Shown here: positions 1 to 7,149 of the stretch, one piece after another | Position numbering within the stretch: position 1 is the stretch's first letter | How the letters are laid out: every line of letters starts with the position of its first letter | NCBI RefSeq assembly: GCF_001656035.1 | Contig: NZ_CP010029.1 | Location: 3,217,831-3,281,830, forward strand | DNA from: Yersinia entomophaga | GTDB taxonomy: Bacteria > Pseudomonadota > Gammaproteobacteria > Enterobacterales > Enterobacteriaceae | DNA: 64,000 nt | Direction: 5' to 3' | Program-made: the position numbers and the translations under genes | Notes under the pieces: generated by a model | Seen by the model: the letters and a program-made list of their open reading frames with translations, nothing else | The model's database searches: none | What the model was told of the DNA's origin: nothing

Positions 1-406
1 TTGCGGCTAGTAGGTTATCCTGGCGCTCATTTAACAAGGCTTCATCACTCACTGTGCCAGGTGTCACAATGCGAACCACTTTCCGTTCTACCGGCCCTTT
101 ACTGGTTGCCGGGTCGCCTATTTGCTCACAAATTGCGGCAGACTCCCCCATTTGGACGAGCTTAGCCAGATAGTTTTCAATCGCATGATGAGGAACACCG
201 GCCATTGGAATTGGCTCACCGGCAGAAGCACCACGTTTGGTTAGCGAGATATCAAGCAATTGCGATGCACGTTTGGCATCATCATAGAACAGCTCGTAAA
301 AATCGCCCATACGATAAAACAGCAGAATTTCCGGATGCTGGGCTTTTAATCGTAGATACTGCTGCATCATCGGGGTGTGAGCGTCGATTTTGTCGGTATT
401 ATTCAT
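1..406 (-). CDS. mutS: DNA mismatch repair ATPase MutS (N-terminal part, runs off window)
   Basis: About 135 N-terminal residues of MutS, read leftward from an ATG at 406; the rest lies beyond base 1. MutS binds base mismatches and small loops and recruits MutL. The mismatch-binding domain is visible, including the FYE element in [12 protein letters not shown] that stacks on the mispaired base and the following LDISLTKRG segment. The sequence is near-identical in style to enterobacterial MutS. It marks the left boundary of the type III secretion island, as mutS also does for Salmonella SPI-1. Only the N-terminal domain can be judged here. Confidence 0.95.
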   Translation of the reverse strand, partial: MNNTDKIDAHTPMMQQYLRLKAQHPEILLFYRMGDFYELFYDDAKRASQLLDISLTKRGASAGEPIPMAGVPHHAIENYLAKLVQMGESAAICEQIGDPATSKGPVERKVVRIVTPGTVSDEALLNERQDNLLAA

Positions 407-482
407 GCGTATATATTTCTAATCCATTGAAATTAAAGTTAATTGTGATTTTAATTGTTATCGTTAATTATCACGGTAATTC

Positions 483-720
483 AGCATAGGTAAATACTAC
501 GTGAATGTGGCCTAAGAGCACAGCAGCTCTGATCACGCAGGGGGCGGTAACCTCGCATCGGCTCTTGGGACATATTATCCCAGCAACTAGCAAACTGACA
601 CGGGTAAAAGCTGGAGGCATCTCGCAAAGTTATCCTGCAGTGATAGGACAACAAGCGTAGTCGTGCAGTACGCACTAGGTTGCCGCTATCTCTGATCTGT
701 CTGTGGTAAAGAAATTTTAC
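483..720 (+). ncRNA. Candidate structured non-coding RNA between mutS and the T3SS island
   Basis: The 574 bases from 407 to 980 contain no convincing gene. Within them, 483-715 is visibly richer in G and C than the AT-rich DNA on both sides and is full of short inverted repeats: gagc/gctc near 507, ggga/tccc near 567, and tagt-gtgc/gcac-ta near 655-675. An imperfect hairpin (ctg..taaa/ttta..cag, about 703-725) is followed by an A/T-rich tail that could end a rightward transcript. A small open frame on the other strand has no ribosome site and resembles nothing known. The RNA reading is inference from composition and folding, and the strand is uncertain. Confidence 0.3.
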
Positions 721-980
721 AGATAATTATTTTCTGCAACTCATTCGCAGTGCAGATCAATTTTAATCATAAAATACCGATCTGTGCTCAACAATAATCT
801 TATAACTTTTTTGCCGCAGCTATATATGTTGTGCAGCGGGCCATGGAATCTTTGTAATATTCATTAGATAGATGAAAAAATAATAACTTATAAATAACAT
901 TAGAATGTTCTGGCGAAAAAATTTTCACGGCATGAAATAATGTAGTCGTCAAATATCTTTAATTATTCGTTCAACTAAAG

Positions 981-1424
981 TTAAGATTGTGTCACGGTTA
1001 GTAATAGTCCAGTTATTTTCCTTCCTTCCAACATGTGTTTATCGATCTGTATAGCTACGATTTTATCACTCATCATAATTGACTCATCATCATATTCTAC
1101 TCTGACACTAAACTGGATGTGTTTTTCATTTGTTAGAAGGTTTTCAGCTATTTTCATACGAAAGGGATGATTTCTTTTCATTTTTTTTGTTAGGAACGTA
1201 AATTCCTGAATTACTCTGTCTTTAGTTGTTTCTGGATTCATGTTGCTTACAGTGATTATTATCCGTGAGTTTTCCGGTATTTCCTGTATTGATGAAGAAA
1301 CGTTCCCTTCAATAGAAAACGAGGAGTGAAAATAATGGGTGCTCATACTACAACCAGTTAGACTAATACATATGGCTACAAATAGTGGAATAAATAAACG
1401 ATAATTTTTAAAAATAAAAAACAT
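981..1424 (-). CDS. Putative T3SS pilotin lipoprotein (YscW/YbaY-like fold)
   Basis: A 147-residue lipoprotein precursor. The signal sequence ends in a lipobox (SLTGC, Cys25). The mature part, about 45-147, follows the pattern of the YscW/YbaY lipoprotein family: a single beta-rich domain opening with a G-x-V strand, an IITVSN strand, a central HPFRMKI strand and a closing LLLTV strand. YscW is the pilotin that carries the YscC secretin to the outer membrane, and the island encodes one secretin (at 7923) but no InvH or MxiM homologue. The ATG at 1424 is preferred over an upstream TTG at 1475 because it lies 10 bases after the stop of the regulator gene. Assignment to the family is by eye and not certain. 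Confidence 0.55.
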   Translation of the reverse strand: MFFIFKNYRLFIPLFVAICISLTGCSMSTHYFHSSFSIEGNVSSSIQEIPENSRIIITVSNMNPETTKDRVIQEFTFLTKKMKRNHPFRMKIAENLLTNEKHIQFSVRVEYDDESIMMSDKIVAIQIDKHMLEGRKITGLLLTVTQS

Positions 1425-1434
1425 ATATAGCTCA

Positions 1435-1878
1435 TTAAATGCTAATAAAAGCGTAGGAGAATAAAATTGCGGCAATAATAAAAAAAGAAGATGCTATTTT
1501 TAATTTAATATCTTTAATTATGTTAAGAATCTTTGTTTTTGATGGTGTTGTAGGAATGAATTCTTCTTGTGTGCCGACGAATCTAACGCCAATGCGTGGA
1601 AGAGTCATTATTGGATCTTCATTTTCACCTATCATTACAAATGATTGGCGAAGTTGCTTGATAAGTTTGTAGTAGCTACTGTCCGTAACAATGACACCAC
1701 GCGATTCCCAAATGGTATATAGTATTTCTCTTTTCTCACAGGTTTTTTCTAAGAGCATTTGCAAAAGACGTGACTCATTCTCAGATAATCTTATTTTTTT
1801 TTCATCATTAACCAAGCTTCGTTGTAATGTATCAAACACGATGCTGCCATTCAGTCGTATGGTTTTCCCTTTGTGCAT
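1435..1878 (-). CDS. Membrane-anchored winged-helix transcriptional regulator (ToxR/PsaE type)
   Basis: A 147-residue protein with an OmpR/ToxR-type winged-helix DNA-binding domain at about residues 5-100. The features include LSENESRLLQMLLE, the recognition region DSSYYKLIKQLRQSF and the wing strand TLPRIGVRF. A short basic linker follows, then one C-terminal membrane helix (about 127-146). It stops straight after the membrane span, so unlike ToxR or CadC it has no periplasmic sensor domain. A good Shine-Dalgarno (aaggaa) stands 8 bases before the ATG. It is followed within 10 bases by the lipoprotein gene, a pairing that recalls ToxR/ToxS and PsaE/PsaF. Control of the T3SS is inferred from its location. 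Confidence 0.65.
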   Translation of the reverse strand: MHKGKTIRLNGSIVFDTLQRSLVNDEKKIRLSENESRLLQMLLEKTCEKREILYTIWESRGVIVTDSSYYKLIKQLRQSFVMIGENEDPIMTLPRIGVRFVGTQEEFIPTTPSKTKILNIIKDIKLKIASSFFIIAAILFSYAFISI

Positions 1879-2162
1879 ATAATCGTTTCCTTATATCAAT
1901 TCATTTACACAGACTATTCTGATGTTCGTGAATCATTAAACGATATAAATTAGGATAAGTCTAATATTCTTGGTTCACTAAATGGTTGTTATAACTTATT
2001 ACAAGATGGTTATTGATAATAAATATGAATAAACAAAACTCGAAACATATGAATTAAGTTGTAAAGGTAATTAAATTACAGATGGATATAAGATATTTAA
2101 ACTATTTTTAATGATAAGATGGTTTGTGAGTTGTAACACATATTAATTTACTATAACTATAT
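1879..2162. other. AT-rich intergenic region upstream of the winged-helix regulator
   Basis: These 284 bases separate the 3' end of the lytic transglycosylase gene from the regulator gene; both are read leftward. The stretch is strongly AT-rich, as expected for an H-NS-silenced island, and must carry the promoter of the regulator-lipoprotein pair. I see no gene, clear terminator or named binding site in it. Confidence 0.4.
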
Positions 2163-2654
2163 TTAAGGTGTGTTAGCTAACACTTGAGATTTTGTCTCTG
2201 ACAAATCGGCATCTGAATATACTTTTTCCATTATGAGTTTGGCATATTTATCCCTAAATCTGGGGGTTTCAGAGTGATAGGCTCCTACAGCTTTCCAGCT
2301 ATAACCATATTTTTTAAACTTGAGACTAAGCAAATAAGCCCCAGCCTGAATGTTAATACATGGAGATTTCAACATATTTGCGTTATCAATAATACCAGCC
2401 GATTGCAGTAATGAGATATTAATTGAATTTATCTGCATCAAGCCAATGTCATGACTGCCATTCTCGTTTTTATTCTTCGCATTGATTTTCCAGGATGACT
2501 CCTGAGAAATAATAGATTCAAGAATAACAGAGGGTACATTCCATTTTTCGGCGGCAGAGTTTAGACATGTCGAATGGGCTGATCCAACAGAGAAAAGAAA
2601 ATAATATATAATCGGTGTTAAATTAGAAAATGTCTTCCTCATCATCACTCTCAA
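2163..2654 (-). CDS. iagB: T3SS-associated lytic transglycosylase (IagB/IpgF family)
   Basis: A 163-residue periplasmic muramidase that locally opens peptidoglycan so the secretion apparatus can be built. A signal sequence (about 1-28) precedes an SLT domain. The catalytic glutamate is E52 in SQESSW, followed by the family motif GLMQIN (71-76) and AYLLSLKFKKYG. Salmonella IagB and Shigella IpgF are of similar size. The gene is last in the leftward operon and its start overlaps the preceding orgC-like gene by 32 bases, so translation is probably coupled. Confidence 0.88.
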   Translation of the reverse strand: MRVMMRKTFSNLTPIIYYFLFSVGSAHSTCLNSAAEKWNVPSVILESIISQESSWKINAKNKNENGSHDIGLMQINSINISLLQSAGIIDNANMLKSPCINIQAGAYLLSLKFKKYGYSWKAVGAYHSETPRFRDKYAKLIMEKVYSDADLSETKSQVLANTP

Positions 2655-3039
2655 TGTAACTAAGTTGATTGTTTAATATACTGCTAGTGAACTCTTTAAG
2701 GGTTTTATTAATGATGGATTCGTTTATTAAAAATGGAATGATAATGTTGGACGAAAGCTCTTTATCTTCTTTACTTCCGCTTGACTGTAGTAAAGTATTA
2801 GCATGAACAATAATACTAGATTTTGTATTATTATCATTGCCATTAAGCTTTTCTGAAATCACTTTATAGGCCTCTTTCAGGTTTTTTAATTGGTTGATTT
2901 TTATATTATTAACAAGTTCATAAGCCAATTTATCAGAAGCATCATTTTTTAATGATTGAATGTTAATTTTGTTCATTTCTATTCTCTTGGCATTTCCGGT
3001 ATTAGCTATAACTTTATTCAGGTTGCTCGTTATTTTCAT
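2623..3039 (-). CDS. Hypothetical T3SS operon protein in the OrgC/MxiL position
   Basis: A 138-residue, lysine- and asparagine-rich, mostly helical protein with an acidic tail (ESDDEEDIF). It has no signal peptide or membrane helix. I do not recognise it by sequence. It overlaps the sctL gene upstream by 26 bases and the iagB gene downstream, so it is made with the basal apparatus. In SPI-1 the gene after orgB is orgC, and in Shigella the gene after mxiN is mxiL; both encode small secreted proteins. A secreted or assembly-linked role is therefore inferred from position only. Confidence 0.5.
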   Translation of the reverse strand: MKITSNLNKVIANTGNAKRIEMNKINIQSLKNDASDKLAYELVNNIKINQLKNLKEAYKVISEKLNGNDNNTKSSIIVHANTLLQSSGSKEDKELSSNIIIPFLINESIINKTLKEFTSSILNNQLSYIESDDEEDIF

Positions 3040-3688
3040 TTTCTTCTCGCTGGTTGCATGTGGTCAATCTTATTATTTCTCTGGTTTTTTTTAAGTTAAC
3101 AATTCCGTTAATATTCAATATGTGTTTTTTTATTGGTGGAAATATTTCTTGCAAGAATTCAGGACGGTCTTTATTTGGATCAAATACTATGATTTCATCA
3201 CCTACCTTGAGAATTATATTTTCCTGATTACTTTCTATGACATAAGATTCATTCTTCAGGTTTCCTATTATTTTAGCGTAATGAATTTTGGGAATGTGTA
3301 GTTCAATATTTGGTGATGATATTGAAAAGCCATGAAAATGCTCAGAAACCAATTCGATAAATCTCGTATCTCCAAATATTTCCTGTAATTTATTTTTAAG
3401 TCTCACCTCAATATTGGCAATATTTTTGTTGCATATTTCTTGATAGAGGCTTATTGCTGAAATGACAGTGTCAATAAATAAAAAAATCCCGCTCTTGAAG
3501 CCAAAATTATGTGCTTGATCAGTTATATGTTTGATTTCAACTTCAGCTTTAGACAACCTTTTTTTTGCTTCTTTCTTTGCGTATTCGATTATGCGTACTT
3601 GATAAGCATTAGAACTAATACAGCACCTCTTGATAAGTACTTTTTCATTTGATATTTCATGCAAGGGTGTTTTTTTTACTTTTAACAT
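3014..3688 (-). CDS. sctL: T3SS stator protein SctL (OrgB/MxiN)
   Basis: A 224-residue protein of the HrpE/YscL/FliH class, the peripheral stalk that links the ATPase SctN to the sorting platform protein SctQ. The N-terminal half (about 30-90) is a charged helix (EYAKKEAKKRLSKAEVEIKH) expected to dimerise. The C-terminal part is the mixed alpha/beta SctN-binding domain. It overlaps sctK by 32 bases. The C-terminal tail is rich in Glu and Asn. Assignment rests on gene order sctJ-sctK-sctL together with the helix pattern. Confidence 0.82.
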   Translation of the reverse strand: MLKVKKTPLHEISNEKVLIKRCCISSNAYQVRIIEYAKKEAKKRLSKAEVEIKHITDQAHNFGFKSGIFLFIDTVISAISLYQEICNKNIANIEVRLKNKLQEIFGDTRFIELVSEHFHGFSISSPNIELHIPKIHYAKIIGNLKNESYVIESNQENIILKVGDEIIVFDPNKDRPEFLQEIFPPIKKHILNINGIVNLKKTREIIRLTTCNQREENENNEQPE

Positions 3689-4202
3689 GATAACAAACCA
3701 TTTCTATCAAATTGAAGGGTAGTCTCGCACATTGCAATGTGCGCATGATGTTCATCACACGTTGGCTAAATACGCGTTCAGCTCTGCTTTTCAATGTTGT
3801 ATCGAAAAAAATAATCGTTTCAACAAGTTGTAGTGCGCCAAAAGCCATTATATAATTTGGGGTAACATATTTTTCTTTATACTTTTGTAATATGTATTTG
3901 AACTTAGGTAGCATATTGTTTCTTAACTCTATATCATCATCGGTTAATAAATATGGATGATGTTTTGTATCAACTCCAAGTATTCCTAATCTCCAGGCTA
4001 TATCTGGTAAGTTACCCCACGATTCCTTAATCACCTTAGGAATGCAGAGTGACAGCTTGCGTGGAATAGGTAGTTGATATTTAGCAATTAAATAATTATT
4101 TTGGAAAGCCTGAAGATAAATTGGTGAGTTATTATGCTCCATTATTCTGTGATCAGAATGAAAGTAGCTTCCAGGTGATAGCAATATTTTTAAATGATCC
4201 AT
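3657..4202 (-). CDS. sctK: T3SS sorting-platform adaptor SctK (OrgA/MxiK)
   Basis: A 181-residue cytoplasmic protein of the OrgA/MxiK family. It joins the pods of the sorting platform (SctQ/SctL/SctN) to the cytoplasmic face of the SctD ring. Family-like features are LCIPKVIKESWGNLPDIAWRLGIL in the first half, shown here only in part because of length, and the helical C-terminus after RAERVFSQRVMNIMRTL. Size and place, directly after sctJ and overlapping sctL, match SPI-1 and Mxi-Spa. There are nine bases between the sctJ stop and this start. Confidence 0.82.
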   Translation of the reverse strand: MDHLKILLSPGSYFHSDHRIMEHNNSPIYLQAFQNNYLIAKYQLPIPRKLSLCIPKVIKESWGNLPDIAWRLGILGVDTKHHPYLLTDDDIELRNNMLPKFKYILQKYKEKYVTPNYIMAFGALQLVETIIFFDTTLKSRAERVFSQRVMNIMRTLQCARLPFNLIEMVCYHVKSKKNTLA

Positions 4203-4211
4203 TAAATTCTC

Positions 4212-4958
4212 CTATTGGGTATTGATCTTTTTGGATGAACCACTTCTTTTTTCCATAAAACGTGCGGAATTACGAAAATAGAAGAGCATGAAAATAATTA
4301 AGTTAGTGATTAGGATGATTATCAAAATATAATATGGATTAAAAGTATTAGATTTACTATCTAGTGATACACTACGTTGAATAATCGGACGTTCAACAAT
4401 AACTACAGAGACATTGTCATATGAACTGTCTGAAAAACTATTTTTTAAAAAAAGTTTTATTTTAGTCATCAATTGGTTTGGATCTTCACTACCAGCATAA
4501 GTCACTAAACAGGATATATTTTGCTGCTGAGTAGTCCTGCTATTATTTAATAGAGGATAACTCACATGCACTCTGGCATTGACAACTCCTGGTATGGTCA
4601 AAACAGATTGTTCAAGCCGCTGTTCAATCAGTGAAAGTAATCTGGCTCGTTCTGCATGAGGTGAGGCAACTAAAGAATCACTGGGAAATGCCTGAATAAT
4701 TTCTACGGATTCTTTAGAAGGCAAGTTATATTGCTTGAGTAAATCTACCGCCGCAATAAAATCATTTTTAGAAACATGAATGGAGTAACCCAACTTGCCA
4801 TTTGCCTTTTTTTTACCCTGAATACCGTATTGTTGTAAGGTCGCCAAGACTTCATTGCTTTGACGCTGATCTAGCTCGGTTAGTAAATCTTGGCTATCGC
4901 AGCCAGTCAAAAATAGGGCAATGGCTGCACATAATATAAACCGGCTTATTCGCATCAT
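4212..4958 (-). CDS. sctJ: T3SS inner-membrane ring lipoprotein SctJ (PrgK/MxiJ)
   Basis: A 248-residue lipoprotein that forms the inner of the two inner-membrane rings of the needle complex. Its signal peptide ends in LTGC (Cys about 20). The two periplasmic ring-building domains follow, with the family stretches LLTELDQRQSNEVLATLQ, LSLIEQRLEQSV and GVVNARVHVSYP. A single C-terminal membrane helix (about 205-225) precedes a short basic cytoplasmic tail. Its start overlaps the sctI stop by one base. The family is highly conserved, so the call is firm. Confidence 0.95.
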   Translation of the reverse strand: MMRISRFILCAAIALFLTGCDSQDLLTELDQRQSNEVLATLQQYGIQGKKKANGKLGYSIHVSKNDFIAAVDLLKQYNLPSKESVEIIQAFPSDSLVASPHAERARLLSLIEQRLEQSVLTIPGVVNARVHVSYPLLNNSRTTQQQNISCLVTYAGSEDPNQLMTKIKLFLKNSFSDSSYDNVSVVIVERPIIQRSVSLDSKSNTFNPYYILIIILITNLIIFMLFYFRNSARFMEKRSGSSKKINTQ

Positions 4959-5269
4959 TATTGAGATTTTATCGTAGTTTCTACAGCTGAAATAGCTTTA
5001 CGAACCAATGTATTCGCCAGTGATACAACTTCAGCATGTTTTCCCAATCGTATCTGACCGACTCTGATTAATTCTGCGGAATCAGTTATATTTCCATGCT
5101 CGATTAAATTAACTATTGCAGCTTTCTCCTGACTGGTTGCTGCAGCTTGCTGGCTGAACAATTTTTTTATTATCCCTTCGATCTGGCCTGCTCCGTCGAA
5201 AACGGATTCACCAATATCAGGGAGCTGATTTTTAAATGAAATTAAACTGGTTAAATGACTCATGTGCAA
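4958..5269 (-). CDS. sctI: T3SS inner-rod protein SctI (PrgJ/MxiI)
   Basis: A 103-residue small helical protein that forms the inner rod or adapter between the export gate and the needle. The C-terminus (TLVRKAISAVETTIKSQ) closely follows the end of Salmonella PrgJ, the region where the rod contacts the needle base. Length fits PrgJ (101 residues). It lies 24 bases after the needle gene and overlaps sctJ by one base. Confidence 0.88.
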   Translation of the reverse strand: MHMSHLTSLISFKNQLPDIGESVFDGAGQIEGIIKKLFSQQAAATSQEKAAIVNLIEHGNITDSAELIRVGQIRLGKHAEVVSLANTLVRKAISAVETTIKSQ

Positions 5270-5293
5270 TGCTCTAATTTATATTATATAGTT

Positions 5294-5596
5294 CTAAATA
5301 TTACGAATAATCCCGGATGTAAGGTCGAGGAGTTTCTTTGCAACGTTAGATTGTGCTTGCCTAAGTGCAGAATATTGACCTAGATACAATGTATAATCTA
5401 TTAACTTAATTGGGTTAGAGATATCTTCTATAGCACTTTTTTGCGCCGCCTCGATTTTATTCATTAGGTCTTTTGTGGGCTCAGTGAATTTCCCAGCAAT
5501 ATCATAAGCAAAGTTTGCTGTTTGCCCGGATAGTGGTGTCGTGTTTTCAAAGTTCTTAACGGTATAGTTTGGCGTGGATAATGTTGTCGTTGGCAT
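5294..5596 (-). CDS. sctF: T3SS needle subunit SctF (PrgI/MxiH)
   Basis: A 100-residue needle protein. The C-terminal half (residues about 60-100; NPIKLIDYTLYLGQYSALRQ then AQSN and IIRNI) matches the PrgI/MxiH hairpin helix, including the conserved YxxLR-AQSN element and the terminal I-x-N that lies at the polymer interface. It is about 17-20 residues longer than PrgI or MxiH, with the extra residues at a Thr/Asn-rich N-terminus. It is second in the operon, 21 bases after sctD. Confidence 0.92.
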   Translation of the reverse strand: MPTTTLSTPNYTVKNFENTTPLSGQTANFAYDIAGKFTEPTKDLMNKIEAAQKSAIEDISNPIKLIDYTLYLGQYSALRQAQSNVAKKLLDLTSGIIRNI

Positions 5597-5617
5597 GATA
5601 AATTTCTCTTTATTTTC

Positions 5618-6940
5618 TTAGTAAGAATGTTGTTTAAAATCCCAATGATTGTTATTGATTTTTATATTTTCATTTATATCATTAATAAACACTCCTTCAT
5701 ATAATTCATTATCACTAAGTGAAATAGAGAATTGAATGTAATTACTCCCCCATTCACTAATGAATTTTTTGACAAAATTCATGGTTGATATCAGTTGATT
5801 GTCACTAAGATTTGAGCTTACAACCACAATAGGTTTTTTTTCATCTTCTATAATTCTGAATGGCACATTACTTGCTTTTATTCCTCTTATTGCATCATCA
5901 AAAATTGCTTTTTTATGATAAAACTTAACTTCTATCTCGTTAGCACAGCTAACTCTAGATTTTATCGTTTCATTTATTTTTTCTACTTCTGATAAGTAAT
6001 CCGAGCTTTTCAATAACTTAACAATAGGTGAGCAAGGATAACTCATATCAATATTTAAAACTGACGATGAAAAGGGGGTGATTAAGGACATTAGCTCTTT
6101 CTCTAACTCGCTAACTAAAATAATGTCAACTAAGCCAGCATAGTTTGACGTGAGCAATTGCTGAGATACCCAGTCTGCATCGCGGCGGCTATTTACAATG
6201 ACTTGATCTTTCCCTCTTCCTTCTGCTTGCAGAATAATGGTGAAATGAATTGATGATTCACCTAAAAGTTTAGATATGTTGCTTGTAATGATTTTATCTA
6301 CTTGCACATTAGAATTATGATTGTTAGTCATGACTGTTAATAAAATCAAGCCAACAGTTAACATTGAAATAAATATAATAATTAAATGCTTAGATGTTCC
6401 TCTCTTTATCAAGCTTCCATTTTTCTGTGGTAGAGAAGAGTCCATTGTATCTTTTTGTCCTAGCTCATCGAAGGATTCATAATTCCATGAATCATCGATC
6501 GACTTAACCAGTATAGGAAACGTATCGGGGAATAAGACCGTTTGTAATATGACATCGGTAGTCAGTTTAGGTGTGTCTTTTTCATTATCTAAATCTTCAA
6601 AAATGACTGATAGTTTAGCATCTGATTTGTTTGCTTCATTGGTATAGGATGAAAAAAAAGTTAACTTATAATTGCCAGTATCAATAGGAAAAAAGTAACT
6701 GATTAAGTCATTCTCTTCATCAGTCACAACGTTATAGTCTGTCTCTGTGTTCGCAAATATCAGGCAACCTTTAGATTTAAACAATAATTCGGTGCCAGTC
6801 ATTCGACCAGAGGCTATTTTTATTATATAAAAATCGGCGTTATTATTCATAGCAACGAAGGTTCTATTGGTGTAAAAATCAGTCATTAATGATGAGCTGT
6901 ATTTCTTAAAGAGAATACAACTAAAATAGTTCGCATACAT
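5618..6940 (-). CDS. sctD: T3SS outer inner-membrane ring protein SctD (PrgH/MxiG)
   Basis: The outer ring of the inner-membrane base, 440 residues from the first possible ATG. An N-terminal cytoplasmic FHA-like domain, which binds SctK, is followed by one membrane helix (about 185-205; LIIIFISMLTVGLILLTVM) and a long periplasmic ring-building region. PrgH has 392 residues, and alignment of its start (YIVRLLNSSLNG) with YIIKIASGRMTG here suggests that translation may begin at the ATG at 6886 or 6850. None of the three starts has a strong ribosome site. First gene of the leftward operon. Confidence 0.87.
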   Translation of the reverse strand: MYANYFSCILFKKYSSSLMTDFYTNRTFVAMNNNADFYIIKIASGRMTGTELLFKSKGCLIFANTETDYNVVTDEENDLISYFFPIDTGNYKLTFFSSYTNEANKSDAKLSVIFEDLDNEKDTPKLTTDVILQTVLFPDTFPILVKSIDDSWNYESFDELGQKDTMDSSLPQKNGSLIKRGTSKHLIIIFISMLTVGLILLTVMTNNHNSNVQVDKIITSNISKLLGESSIHFTIILQAEGRGKDQVIVNSRRDADWVSQQLLTSNYAGLVDIILVSELEKELMSLITPFSSSVLNIDMSYPCSPIVKLLKSSDYLSEVEKINETIKSRVSCANEIEVKFYHKKAIFDDAIRGIKASNVPFRIIEDEKKPIVVVSSNLSDNQLISTMNFVKKFISEWGSNYIQFSISLSDNELYEGVFINDINENIKINNNHWDFKQHSY

Positions 6941-7149
6941 CTTTTAAAGTTTGGTTATTATTGCCGATTTGAATCTATTACTCATCGGAATAAATCGCAC
7001 TAATTCTTATCGTTTCTGGTACCGGCATCCTTTTATAAAGGATGTTTTTTTCCTAATAATTCCAAAGAATGTGATTGTTGCTAATTGTAGAGTATAACCA
7101 GATTTTGTTTAAATAATCAGATGCTACTTCCTGTTAAGGTTTTTTATTC
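6941..7149. promoter_or_regulatory. Divergent promoter region between the sctD and invF-like operons
   Basis: These 209 AT-rich bases lie between the two divergent T3SS operons and must contain both promoters. A short inverted repeat (accggcatcc-ttttataaa-ggatg, about 7020-7047) precedes a T-rich run and could be a hairpin in a leader. tatcgttt at about 7007-7014 is only a weak partial match to a MxiE box. No regulator site can be assigned with confidence. Confidence 0.45.

Noticed and set aside
205..489. Rightward open frame of 94 codons at the mutS start
   Set aside because: It is antisense to the mutS 5' end, whose protein sequence is clear, and it has no family-like features.
7003..7020. 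tatcgttt in the sctD/invF divergent region as a second MxiE box
   Set aside because: Only the first eight bases fit; the T-run and the A-N-A-G end are missing.
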